Source of the DNA: Bacteroidota bacterium
GTDB lineage: Bacteria > Bacteroidota > Bacteroidia > Cytophagales > Cytophagaceae
Reading direction: 5' to 3'
DNA length: 18,940 nt
Assembly: GCA_023458555.1 (NCBI GenBank)
Contig: JAEWYS010000009.1
Location: 1-18,940 of the forward strand
The first letter of the stretch is position 1. Every line of letters starts with the position of its first letter. A program made the translations under genes and the position numbers. Shown here piece after piece: positions 7,975 through 15,526 of the stretch. Under the pieces are notes generated by a model. That model was given only the letters and a program-made list of their open reading frames with translations, was not told the origin of the DNA and did not search any database.

Positions 7975-8793
7975 TTACCCCAGCACCACATCCAGCGTCA
8001 TCATCACTATAAATCCGCCGATAAATCCGAGTGTAGCGATGTCTGAACTTTTGTTCTGCTGCGCTTCGGGAATTACTTCTTCGACCACTACAAAGATCAT
8101 CGCTCCGGCGGCAAAAGCCAGCGCATAAGGCAGCACCGGTGTAAACACAGCGACAGCCACTGCTCCTGCCACACCGGCGACAGGCTCCACAATGGCTGAC
8201 AGCTGACCGTAAAAGAAACTCCTTTTTCTGCTCATTCCCATACGCCTCAATGGCATGGAGACCGCGATACCCTCAGGAAAATTCTGTAATCCTATCCCAA
8301 TGGCAAGCGCTACCGCTCCGCCGATACTGGCTTCGGGAATCCCGGCAGCCACCCCGCCAAACAATACGCCTACCGCCAGTCCTTCCGGTATATTATGCAA
8401 GGTAATGGCCAGGATCATCAGGGTGGTCTTTTGCCAGGGTGACTTCACCCCTTCTATCCGTTTAAAATTCACATGAAAATGCGGTAATACTTTGTCCAGC
8501 GCAAACAGAAAAGCAGCTCCTGTCAAAAAGCCCAGTATGGCGGGTATCACCTTTTCCAAACCTTCCCCTTCACTCATGTCAATAGCAGGTATCAGCAGAC
8601 TCCAGATGCTCGCTGCCACCATCACGCCTCCCGTAAAGCCCAGCATGCCATCCAGCAGATTACGGTTCATGTTTTTGAAAAAGAAAACAAACGAAGCGCC
8701 GGCAGCCGTTACTCCCCAGGTAAACATGGTAGCGTACAGCGCCGCGACAATAGGATCAATTGTCTCGAAATAGTGTATAATCAGTTCTGACAT
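7975..8793 (-). CDS. ZIP-family divalent metal transporter
   Basis: A 272-residue inner-membrane protein with about eight hydrophobic segments, normal for bacterial ZIP (ZupT-like) transporters. The two metal-site helices are clear: LAITLHNIPEGLAVG (about residues 132-146) and IGLQNFPEGIAVS (about 166-178), giving the H-N-x-P-E-G and N-x-P-E-G motifs that bind the transported ion. The variable loop between segments 3 and 4 is short and lacks a His-rich stretch. ZIP proteins bring Zn, Mn or Fe from periplasm to cytoplasm; the specificity here is not readable, though the nearby MntR-like regulator hints at Mn or Fe. It is the last gene of an operon: the thioredoxin-like gene ends 35 bp upstream, and a heptamer array follows 4 bp after the stop. 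Confidence 0.9.
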   Translation of the reverse strand: MSELIIHYFETIDPIVAALYATMFTWGVTAAGASFVFFFKNMNRNLLDGMLGFTGGVMVAASIWSLLIPAIDMSEGEGLEKVIPAILGFLTGAAFLFALDKVLPHFHVNFKRIEGVKSPWQKTTLMILAITLHNIPEGLAVGVLFGGVAAGIPEASIGGAVALAIGIGLQNFPEGIAVSMPLRRMGMSRKRSFFYGQLSAIVEPVAGVAGAVAVAVFTPVLPYALAFAAGAMIFVVVEEVIPEAQQNKSSDIATLGFIGGFIVMMTLDVVLG

Positions 8794-8828
8794 TTTATGT
8801 AGTATGAATTATCTGTTCTCTGCATAGT

Positions 8829-9341
8829 TTAATTTTCCGAAAATGCATCTCGTCCTGTATGACCGATTGTTTCAATAGCCGTTATCAGTATTTTCAGCTG
8901 CTCAGATGTCAGTACTCCGTTGTAGCGGAAAACCAGCTGATACTCCTTATCCAGCAGCACCCATACGGGATAGGCGACTTCTTTACCACCGGCCAGTTCC
9001 TCTGCCAGTGTATGCATACCAACGGATTCGCCGGTCGGCTTGTACGGCCAGCTTTGTCCGCGAAAAGGTATCATTTCCTGATATTCGGCATTGAACTCTA
9101 CAAAGTAGAATTGGGACAAAGCGCTCTGAAAATCCTTGTTTTTCTGCAACTGATTTTTCTGCATCCGACAGTATCGGCACCAGTCTGTTGACAGAAGAAT
9201 AAGCAATGGCTTTGCTTCCTTTTGCATGCTGCTGTCTGCCTGCGCCATTGTCAGCGCGCTGGTCTGCGCAGGGCAATATGTACCTATCATGACACCTATT
9301 GCCGTCAGTAAGGAAACTATATATGTAGCGGATATAATCAT
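8829..9341 (-). CDS. Exported thioredoxin-fold protein with CRYC active site
   Basis: The protein has 170 residues, with an N-terminal hydrophobic signal/anchor (residues 1-26) and then a thioredoxin-fold domain starting KPLLILLSTDWCRYCRMQKNQL. Cys55 and Cys58 form the redox motif C-R-Y-C, as in Thioredoxin_7-like proteins. A later YPVWVLLDKEYQLVFRYNG segment supplies the usual cis-proline (YPV) and beta-hairpin. Expected location is the periplasm. The ATG at 9341 is only 4 bp after the stop of the TonB receptor gene and the ZIP gene follows 35 bp later, so all three should be co-transcribed. Its job in metal uptake is not known. Plausible roles are keeping cysteines of the receptor reduced or reducing a metal or its ligand in transit; both are inference. 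Confidence 0.82.
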   Translation of the reverse strand: MIISATYIVSLLTAIGVMIGTYCPAQTSALTMAQADSSMQKEAKPLLILLSTDWCRYCRMQKNQLQKNKDFQSALSQFYFVEFNAEYQEMIPFRGQSWPYKPTGESVGMHTLAEELAGGKEVAYPVWVLLDKEYQLVFRYNGVLTSEQLKILITAIETIGHTGRDAFSEN

Positions 9342-9345
9342 GTTT

Positions 9346-11634
9346 CTATTTCAGATTGTATCTGAATCCCAGAAAGCCTCTGATACCCTGATTGGGACCA
9401 TAGACATAGGAAGGATCAAAAGTCAGACCGTAGGGATTGCCGGCTGTAGCCATCGCCTGTCCGTTGTCACCAAAGACTACTCCTTTATCAAAAGGATCAT
9501 TGGCCCTTGCTATGATAAACGGATTGCCTTTGTTGGGCGTCCAGTTCAGCAGGTTTTTGACACCTCCATAGATCTCGATGCTTTTGCCAGCTCTTTTGGT
9601 CAGCTGAATATTCTGAATGCTCCACCAGGGAGAATACGCTCTGCGGGGATCGGTATCGCTCAACAGAGGCAGACGCATAGGACCGTACAGGTTGCCGGTA
9701 TAGTCAATAGTGACTCCGATACGTTTGATGGTATAGCCTACATTCCACACTCCGGTAAAGCGCTCGGTAAACAGCTGCTGTATTCTTTCCCCCTCTTCCA
9801 TGCTATGCACATCCATGGCCGTAGCTCCTGCCAGTATTTTGAGACCATTGGGCAATACCACATCCAGATTGAGCGAGATACCCCGGGAGACCGCATGTCC
9901 ATCCAGATTGTCGTAGATAATCTTGTTAGGATCGGTGTCATAATTTGCGATGATCTTGTTGGTAAAGTAGGTATAGAAAGCAGTCGCGTCCAGTCCGATA
10001 AAGGTATTGCCGGCGTATATTTCCTTTACATAATTCAGATTCCCGTTCCAGGAAGTTTCCGGTTGCAGATCATTGATAAGCACCACCTGTCTTGCTCCGG
10101 TAAGCGCCGCGTGATCTTCCGTAAAGACGTTGGCGACCCGGTAACCGTTTCCAATGCTCAGACGCAGCGTGTTTTTCTTGTTAAAAGAGCTCCATTTATA
10201 ATTAAGCCTGGGAGTAAGAATACTTCCATGTATCGAATTGTAATCATACCGCATACCCAGTAAGATCTTGTTGTTTTCATTCAGGCTCAGCTCATCCTGA
10301 ACAAATACCCCCGGAAGACTGGTATGCGTCGGTTGATTTACAGCAAGATTATCGGCAGATGCGGTAGCAGGTGTATCATCATCATAATAGGTATACCGAT
10401 ACGTCAAGCCAGTAAGCAAATCATGCCTTTTTATCTTTTTAAACCAGGTCAGCTGTCCGAAACCGATATACTGATCCGCCATATAGGGTATATCCCCGTA
10501 TACACTGTTCTGATCATGACCGTTGGCGCTGAATTGGAACAGTACCCGTTCTTTTACCGGCAGCTGATACGTACCGAATAATTCCCAACGGCTGGTATAA
10601 ATACTTTCTCCATATACTTCATCACCACCTCTGTATTTGCGGTTCCAGTTCATTTCACCGCCCCATCGGTCCTCGTACACATACCTGCCTGCAAGCGAAA
10701 ACAGGCGATTATCTTTCCTGTCAAAACTCCATTTGTTGAAAACAGACAGCCTGTTTTGCAACGTCACATCCGTAAAGTTGTCCTTGTTGTTATCGATCGG
10801 ATTCTGATAGTTGAAATAGTTTAGCCCAAGCAGCGACTGCGCTTTCTTGCCTGCTCTGAATTTGGCCGCTATATCCGTATTGACTTCACCCCAGGTTGTG
10901 CCAAACATATCCACCGCAACCAGCGGGGCATTGGATGGTTTTTTGGTAATAATATTGATCAACCCTCCCACTGCTTCACTTCCGTACAATGTAGACGCAG
11001 GACCTTTGACAATCTCGACACGCTCTATGAGGGATTGCGGAATACCGCTCAGACCGTAAACGGTTGACAGACCACTTACAATCGGCATTCCGTCAATTAG
11101 TACCATGGTATAAGGACCTTCCAGTCCATTGATATGGATATCGCCGGTATTACAGATATTGCAGTTAAGTTGAGGCCGTACACCGTTGATTGTCTGCAAG
11201 GCATCAAATATGGAAGGTGTGGGATTGGCCTTAAAGAATCTGGCGGTATATACTTCTACCGGAACAGGGCTTTCCAGCTTGGACACTTCTTTCATCGTGC
11301 CTGTGATCACGACCTCTTCCATTACTTCCGGTTCCAGTACTACATTATATACTACGACATCACCCTTTACTATTACCGTGATCCTCTCTGTGGCATATCC
11401 CGCATGATGTACTTCCAGTATCCAGTTTCCATACGGAATATTGTCCAGCCGGTACAGACCGGTACTATCTGTCGCGGTCCCGATCTTCTGCTTTGGAACA
11501 GACACCGTCGCTGCGTCAAGAGCATACCCATATACATCCGTAACCTTTCCTGTAATCCTGCCAGTCTGAGCCCGGGCAATGAAACAGGTAAAAACAAAAA
11601 ACAACACAGCTGCCTGTATTTTTATTCTCAACAT
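9346..11634 (-). CDS. TonB-dependent receptor, probable metal or metal-chelate importer
   Basis: The protein has 762 residues from the ATG at 11634; a TTG four codons upstream is less likely. It has a signal peptide (QAAVLFFVFTCFIARAQ), then a CarboxypepD_reg-like domain (about residues 25-105, GRITGKVTDVYGYALDAATV), a TonB box region (EEVVITGT), and a plug at about 115-225 containing GDIHINGLEGPYTMVLIDG and VKGPASTLYGSEAVGGLINI, the latter canonical for FepA/CirA-type plugs. The remainder is the beta-barrel. The plug carries a close cysteine pair, NCNICNTGD (Cys158, Cys161), which is unusual for an outer-membrane protein and sits beside a thioredoxin gene in the same operon. Co-transcription with a ZIP transporter and divergence from a DtxR/MntR-type regulator point to divalent metal or metal-complex uptake. 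The exact ligand is unknown; siderophore or haem cannot be ruled out. Confidence 0.87.
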   Translation of the reverse strand: MLRIKIQAAVLFFVFTCFIARAQTGRITGKVTDVYGYALDAATVSVPKQKIGTATDSTGLYRLDNIPYGNWILEVHHAGYATERITVIVKGDVVVYNVVLEPEVMEEVVITGTMKEVSKLESPVPVEVYTARFFKANPTPSIFDALQTINGVRPQLNCNICNTGDIHINGLEGPYTMVLIDGMPIVSGLSTVYGLSGIPQSLIERVEIVKGPASTLYGSEAVGGLINIITKKPSNAPLVAVDMFGTTWGEVNTDIAAKFRAGKKAQSLLGLNYFNYQNPIDNNKDNFTDVTLQNRLSVFNKWSFDRKDNRLFSLAGRYVYEDRWGGEMNWNRKYRGGDEVYGESIYTSRWELFGTYQLPVKERVLFQFSANGHDQNSVYGDIPYMADQYIGFGQLTWFKKIKRHDLLTGLTYRYTYYDDDTPATASADNLAVNQPTHTSLPGVFVQDELSLNENNKILLGMRYDYNSIHGSILTPRLNYKWSSFNKKNTLRLSIGNGYRVANVFTEDHAALTGARQVVLINDLQPETSWNGNLNYVKEIYAGNTFIGLDATAFYTYFTNKIIANYDTDPNKIIYDNLDGHAVSRGISLNLDVVLPNGLKILAGATAMDVHSMEEGERIQQLFTERFTGVWNVGYTIKRIGVTIDYTGNLYGPMRLPLLSDTDPRRAYSPWWSIQNIQLTKRAGKSIEIYGGVKNLLNWTPNKGNPFIIARANDPFDKGVVFGDNGQAMATAGNPYGLTFDPSYVYGPNQGIRGFLGFRYNLK

Positions 11635-11679
11635 AAAACAATACAATATATATAAAACTAATTTTTTAATTTATATATA

Positions 11680-11710
11680 CAAAACTAATATATTAGACTA
11701 GTCTAACAAA
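11680..11710 (-). promoter_or_regulatory. Promoter of the metal-uptake operon with an embedded DtxR/MntR-type operator
   Basis: On the minus strand a -33 element TTTG (11710-11707) and a -7 element TAGTTTTG (11687-11680) match the Bacteroidota consensus TTTG / TAnnTTTG, with a 19-nt spacer. Most of the spacer is the perfect 14-bp palindrome TTAGACTAGTCTAA (11693-11706), resembling DtxR-family boxes of the TTAG..TA..CTAA kind. Transcription would start near 11673, leaving a leader of about 40 nt before the TonB receptor ATG. Repressor bound here would directly block sigma factor access. Confidence 0.8.
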
Positions 11711-11765
11711 TTAATTAGGAAATAATTTTTACTAAAAACAGTTAATCTTTAGTTAAATTCGCTCC

Positions 11766-12425
11766 ATGATTTCTCAGACGGAAGAAAATTACCTGAAGGC
11801 GCTGTTTACCCTGACCAGTGAAAAAGGAGAAGCAAGTGTCAATGAGCTAAGCAAATTGCTGGACATAAAGATGCCTACCGTCAATAGTATGATAAAGCGC
11901 CTGTCTGAAAAGGATCTGGTTGTCTATGAAAGCTATAAGCCAGTCCGGCTGACACCGCAGGGCATGAAGGAAGCCGCTCTGATTATCCGTAAACACCGCC
12001 TGACGGAAATGTACCTGGTGGAAAAAATGGGCTTCGGCTGGGAAGAGGTACATGATATAGCAGAGCAGATCGAACATATCAAATCACCCGCATTTTTTGA
12101 AAAAATGGACGCGCTGCTAGGTTATCCCAAAGTAGACCCGCACGGCTCCCCTATTCCTGATGTTCACGGCAAAATAGAATCGGAATCGTACACCAAACTA
12201 AGCAGCTGCAAAGAAGGTGATGTGGTTACCTTTATGGCTGTAAGCCACTCTTCGGAAGAGTTGCTGAAGTTTCTCAACAACCGTGATCTGGTACTGGGCT
12301 GCACTATTACCATCAATATAATCGAACCTTTTGACGAAAGTATGACGGTAAGCTATGCAGACCGAAAAGAAGAAGTGCTCAGCAGCAAAGTATGTGAGAA
12401 GCTGCTGGTAAAGGTAGTGAAGTAG
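11766..12425 (+). CDS. DtxR/MntR-family metal-dependent transcriptional repressor
   Basis: The protein has 219 residues. Residues 1-65 are a winged helix (SVNELSKLLDIKMPTVNSMIKRL as the recognition region), about 66-140 the dimerisation and metal domain, and about 150-219 an SH3/FeoA-like tail. The metal domain follows the DtxR pattern closely: RKHRLTEMYLVE, WEEVHDIAEQIEH, DPHGSPIP. The ancillary-site residues His77, Glu81 and His96 are kept. At the primary site Glu100, Glu103 and His104 are present; Glu100 replaces the Cys of iron-sensing DtxR, as in MntR, which points to Mn2+. Asn8 sits where MntR has Asp and DtxR has Met. The gene is divergent from the TonB-thioredoxin-ZIP operon, and the 14-bp palindrome lies in the shared 131-bp gap, so it is the obvious repressor of that operon when metal is replete. 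Whether it also controls itself is not clear. Confidence 0.9.
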   Translation: MISQTEENYLKALFTLTSEKGEASVNELSKLLDIKMPTVNSMIKRLSEKDLVVYESYKPVRLTPQGMKEAALIIRKHRLTEMYLVEKMGFGWEEVHDIAEQIEHIKSPAFFEKMDALLGYPKVDPHGSPIPDVHGKIESESYTKLSSCKEGDVVTFMAVSHSSEELLKFLNNRDLVLGCTITINIIEPFDESMTVSYADRKEEVLSSKVCEKLLVKVVK

Positions 12426-12556
12426 TTCACTAACGTGTGGCGTACCGGCGGCATACTAAACGTAGCGTAAACTTTTTCCTGCCAGACAACTAAGAATCTG
12501 CTTTGGCATTCAAAATCTCCGATAAAGTCCTGGTTTTACACAAACTGTTTTTTTAA

Positions 12557-14254
12557 ATGAAATATACTTTTCTACTATTTGCTCTGAGCCTGCTGACTCA
12601 TTATGTTCAGGCTCAAACCACAAAGCTGACGCTGAATCCGAAAGAATTATCGATGCAGACGGGTGAAACAACTACTGTTTCAGTCAATGTCGAAAACGCG
12701 GACTTTGCTTATCAGCTGTTCCTTAGTGCAGTACATTCCGATCTTGGCAGCTCTGCCGCTATAAATTTCAGAACCAATCCGCTGAATCCACCATATGTAA
12801 CCACAATGGACATAAGTATTCAGGGTGCGCCTGCTCCGGGGAGACACCAGCTTGTCATAAAAGCTGCCAATGGCCCCTTGGTGTTCAATGATACCTGTTA
12901 CATCACCATTCCGGAAAAGGATTGTGAGTGGGAACGAGTCTCTTTAAGTTCTCCTAATTACGAATATGCATACAGTACAGCCATTGATTCCAAAAACAAT
13001 ATCTGGTTTACCGCAGGAAATTATTTCGGACGCCGAAGTCCGGAAGGCATAACAACAGAATACAGACCGAATCTCGGCTTTGATTATCGTTTTTTCAAAA
13101 TTGCTATTGATAAAAATGATAATGTATGGCTGAGCACACTAACATACGATGGTGATCACCCTAAAGGCTTGTTATACTTTAATCAAAGTCAGTACATTCA
13201 CTATACTTCTGACAACTCTCAATTACCTGACTCCAGAATCCACGGCATAGTATGCGATAATGATAATGTACTATGGCTTGCTACCGAAGCAGGTATTGTT
13301 GAATATGACAGAACTTTCTGGACGATATACAGTACAGCGAATACTCCTCTGATATCCAACAGCATCAGAACAATTACCATTGACAAACACAATAACAAAT
13401 GGGCAGCTTATCCCAAAAATGAAGATGGTACAGGAGGTTATGAAGTTGTAAGATATTCCGGTCAAGACTGGCAAATCTATACGAAGGACAGTTTTTGCCT
13501 CCCTTACGGACCACTTGGAGCATTAGTTGTCAGCAATATTGTCATTGACTCTTCGGACAATATCTGGCTTACAACCTATGGATATTATTCGATTATTAAA
13601 GCTACTTCTGAAAATATTACACTCTACGGAAATAAAGAAGAATTAGGATCTTATGCGAATCATGTTGTCCTTTCAAAAAACGACTGTTCCGTAGTTTCAG
13701 AAGACGATTCTGAGATTAACTTCTACTATCCGAAAGCGATCAAAGCCGCAGGGAATAACGAAGTATGGTATTGTGGAAGTCAAAACGAAAACACCACTGT
13801 TTACCACCACAAAAATAATTCATGGGAAGTATACTCCCCTTCAAATTCGGCGTTACCAAATACAGAAGCCTCGGATATTGCTCTCGGCAATGATAATTTA
13901 GTTGCTGTAACCTCCAAAAAATCGTTCCTTAACCATAATCAGGGCCCCTACTTAAACATCCTGAATTGCGAAGAACCGATCGTAACATCTGCAAGAGATG
14001 CAGGCAGTGATATGCAAATCAGCCTCTACCCCAACCCGGTTCAAAACGAGCTTTTCATAAGTCTTCAAAACCTTGACCTGAGCCCTGAAGACATACGGGT
14101 TATCGATGTACATGGCAATGCAATACCGGCTGCAATTACTGCACAGCATGGAAATTTCTATAAAATAGATGTTACAGGTCTTGTATCCGGCATCTATCAC
14201 ATCACATTCCAGAGCAACGGAAAAATCGTCTCTCAACGATTTATAAAAATATAA
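12557..14254 (+). CDS. T9SS-secreted beta-propeller protein (two-component-regulator-propeller type)
   Basis: The protein has 565 residues with a clear signal peptide (YTFLLFALSLLTHYVQAQ). Residues about 24-115 form an Ig-like beta domain (LTLNPKELSMQTGETTTVSV). From about 120 to 470 there are propeller blades of the Reg_prop type, each with a D-x-x-(N/D)-x-x-W motif: AIDSKNNIWFTAG, AIDKNDNVWLSTL, CDNDNVLWLATEAG, TIDKHNNKWAAYP, VIDSSDNIWLTTYG. The last 80 residues (ISLYPNPVQNELFI to VSQRFIKI) are a T9SS type A sorting domain. There is no transmembrane or kinase part, so it is a stand-alone exported propeller rather than a hybrid sensor. It should reach the cell surface or medium; ligand unknown. 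It has its own terminator just downstream and lies 131 bp after the metalloregulator. Composition is more AT-rich than the metal operon. Confidence 0.83.
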   Translation: MKYTFLLFALSLLTHYVQAQTTKLTLNPKELSMQTGETTTVSVNVENADFAYQLFLSAVHSDLGSSAAINFRTNPLNPPYVTTMDISIQGAPAPGRHQLVIKAANGPLVFNDTCYITIPEKDCEWERVSLSSPNYEYAYSTAIDSKNNIWFTAGNYFGRRSPEGITTEYRPNLGFDYRFFKIAIDKNDNVWLSTLTYDGDHPKGLLYFNQSQYIHYTSDNSQLPDSRIHGIVCDNDNVLWLATEAGIVEYDRTFWTIYSTANTPLISNSIRTITIDKHNNKWAAYPKNEDGTGGYEVVRYSGQDWQIYTKDSFCLPYGPLGALVVSNIVIDSSDNIWLTTYGYYSIIKATSENITLYGNKEELGSYANHVVLSKNDCSVVSEDDSEINFYYPKAIKAAGNNEVWYCGSQNENTTVYHHKNNSWEVYSPSNSALPNTEASDIALGNDNLVAVTSKKSFLNHNQGPYLNILNCEEPIVTSARDAGSDMQISLYPNPVQNELFISLQNLDLSPEDIRVIDVHGNAIPAAITAQHGNFYKIDVTGLVSGIYHITFQSNGKIVSQRFIKI

Positions 14255-14267
14255 GGTAACCTCAGAG

Positions 14268-14306
14268 TCTGTACAGGTAAAATAGTATTCCTGTACAGAT
14301 TTTTTT
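14268..14306 (+). terminator. Intrinsic terminator of the propeller gene
   Basis: A perfect 10-bp stem, TCTGTACAGG (14268-14277) with CCTGTACAGA (14290-14299), 12-nt loop, is followed by seven Ts (14300-14306), 13 bp after the stop codon of the secreted propeller gene. Confidence 0.95.
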
Positions 14307-14409
14307 CTTACAGACGTATAAGCAACAAAAAAGCGGATAGTCAGTATAAAGCCCTCATGCCCATGCTCATATTGTCTTTATTCGTTATTCTGATATAAGT
14401 CTTTGTTTA

Positions 14410-14844
14410 TTATATCGTTTTCCTTGTACTTATAGCAATCCTGTTCCAGGCATTTATGGTTACCACAGCCATTATGATTTGTGCAATCTGATTTTCGTCA
14501 AAAAAACGTTTCGCCTGTTCGTAGGTTTGGTCGCTCAATCCGTTCTGACTGATCAAGGTTACTTCTTCTGTTATAGCTAAAATCGTTTTTTCTTCTTCTG
14601 TAAATAATCCGGTTTCTCTCCAGGCATTGAGCAGGAAAATACGTTGTGCGGTTTCCCCCTGTTTTAAAGCGTCCAACGTGTGCATATTGATACAAAAAGC
14701 ACAACCGTTGATCTGAGAAGCGCGGATTTTAATCAGTTCCAGATACGTTTTTGAAAGCTGTGTACTTTGCAGGTAATTTTCCAATGCGAACATTGCCTTG
14801 TACCCGTTCGGCTCAAGCTGTTGAATGTCCATTCTGTTTTCCAT
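14410..14844 (-). CDS. Carboxymuconolactone decarboxylase / AhpD-like peroxidase-fold protein
   Basis: The protein has 144 residues from the ATG at 14844. An upstream ATG would add 20 residues that do not resemble the family, so the shorter form is chosen. The sequence carries the AhpD core IRASQINGCAFCINMHTLDAL with Cys48, Cys51 and His55, the C-x-x-C-x-x-x-H redox and proton-relay site. Small proteins of this CMD/YciW-type group act as hydroperoxidases or thiol oxidoreductases, often under stress regulators. It is a single gene, converging on the propeller gene from the other side. No clear promoter motif was found upstream, and no terminator of its own in the short gap to 14306. The electron donor and substrate cannot be told from sequence. 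Confidence 0.85.
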   Translation of the reverse strand: MENRMDIQQLEPNGYKAMFALENYLQSTQLSKTYLELIKIRASQINGCAFCINMHTLDALKQGETAQRIFLLNAWRETGLFTEEEKTILAITEEVTLISQNGLSDQTYEQAKRFFDENQIAQIIMAVVTINAWNRIAISTRKTI

Positions 14845-14943
14845 ATTCTTTTTTTGTCTGTCGTTTGATTTTAATACTGTCTGGTCTGCACTCTCAATAT
14901 ACACAATACGACCATTATTTTACCCGATCATCAACACAATAAG

Positions 14944-14993
14944 CACCCAAAATTTTTCGCCTTGCTGATCGGCAAAGAGAAAGAATTTGGGTG
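14944..14993. repeat. 22-bp imperfect inverted repeat (REP-like hairpin)
   Basis: Arms 14944-14965 and 14972-14993 pair over 22 positions with about four non-Watson-Crick positions, two of which are wobble-compatible, around a TGATCG loop. The ends are CACCCAAA / TTTGGGTG. It lies just past the point where a REP-associated transposase remnant loses similarity to its family, a position where such transposases often have REP palindromes. Terminator activity is unlikely because no T-run follows on either side. Confidence 0.6.
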
Positions 14994-15024
14994 ACAACAC
15001 CAACAAAGGCAAAGCATAGAGAAT

Positions 15025-15321
15025 AAATACTTTACTATGGTTCAGCTGAAGGTCATTTTTGATTTCTTTTGATATTCTTTCAAGAAAACGTTTTTGAATT
15101 TCCGATGATTTATGTCCGCCTTTCATCTGCCAAATCAGATGAATATGGTTATCCACCCCGATTTTAATCGGGGCAGTAAGCATAGAGAATGATTTTGTTT
15201 TGATGTACAACTTGTTTAAGCTGATCGAGAATGATGTTTTTATATTTATCTGGCTTGAGGGGTTTTTCCACTGCCGGATTGTAGCAGTGAAGAAAACAGG
15301 GTGATCAGTTAGTATTTCCAT
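15025..15321 (-). pseudogene. REP-associated tyrosine (Y1/HUH) transposase, frameshifted remnant
   Basis: The start reads MEILTDHPVFFTATIRQW, the usual N-terminus of Bacteroidota RAYT (Y1_Tnp) proteins. The frame then shifts within an AAAAACCCC run at about 15257-15267. The +1 frame continues the family sequence (KPLKPDKYKNIILDQL to NKIILYAYC) down to an 18-bp palindrome at 15156-15173. After the palindrome the original frame returns with the HUH motif DNHIHLIWQMKGGHK and KRFLERISKEIKNDLQLNHSKVF. Similarity stops near 15025; the C-terminal third with the catalytic tyrosine region is gone, although the frame happens to stay open to 14920. These single-strand transposases act on REP hairpins. 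With two frameshifts and a missing C-terminus this copy should be dead. Confidence 0.8.
15156..15173. repeat. Perfect 18-bp palindrome interrupting the RAYT frame
   Basis: CCCCGATTTTAATCGGGG has 8-bp arms around a central TT. It replaces the two or so codons that should lie between the AYC and DNHIHLIW parts of the transposase and accounts for the second frame change. It looks inserted, or created by a hairpin-templated error, rather than ancestral. Confidence 0.75.
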
Positions 15322-15381
15322 AGCCGATCAACTATGAATAATTTAGCTTAAGAGAGGCATGTTTGTATAGGCTTGGGTGAT

Positions 15382-15482
15382 GGGTGGTTGGCTGTTGGCA
15401 CAACCCGGCCAAGGAGCTGCCAGCTGGGGCGGAAAAATTTAGTAAAACTGTTCAATAGTATTCCGTCAGCCCCGCTTGCAGC
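15382..15482. repeat. Cassette-boundary element B (attC-like hairpin)
   Basis: The left part (15382-15437) is a diverged copy of element A at 16883-16938 in the same orientation. The right part contains a long stem: GCTGCCAGCTGGGGC (15416-15430) pairs with GCCCCGCTTGCAGC (15469-15482) with one mismatch and one extrahelical base. The interior shares GGCGG..AAATTTAG..GTTCAAT..CCG.TCAGCCCCGC with element C at 17754-17886. Farther out, ACAAC (about 15400) and GTTGT (about 15501-15505) are complementary, like attC R boxes. It follows the stop of the Arr gene. Confidence 0.6.
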
Positions 15483-15526
15483 AAACCCTCATTGCGGTTC
15501 GTTGTTTCTATCTGTACTCTCTACTA

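Noticed and set aside
9226..10263. Long plus-strand open frame (345 codons) opposite the TonB receptor
   Set aside because: It lies wholly antisense to the thioredoxin and TonB receptor genes, shows no recognisable domain, and is a by-product of low stop frequency in that frame.
12426..12556. Terminator after the metalloregulator gene
   Set aside because: A short T-run near 12472 exists, but the preceding inverted repeat is only about three base pairs.
14845..14904. Upstream ATG of the AhpD-like gene at 14904
   Set aside because: The extra 20 residues do not match the family, whose members commonly begin near the MENRMDIQ position.
14920..15024. C-terminal part of the open RAYT frame
   Set aside because: It is hydrophobic sequence unlike Y1 transposases, read through a 22-bp inverted repeat; the open frame here seems accidental.
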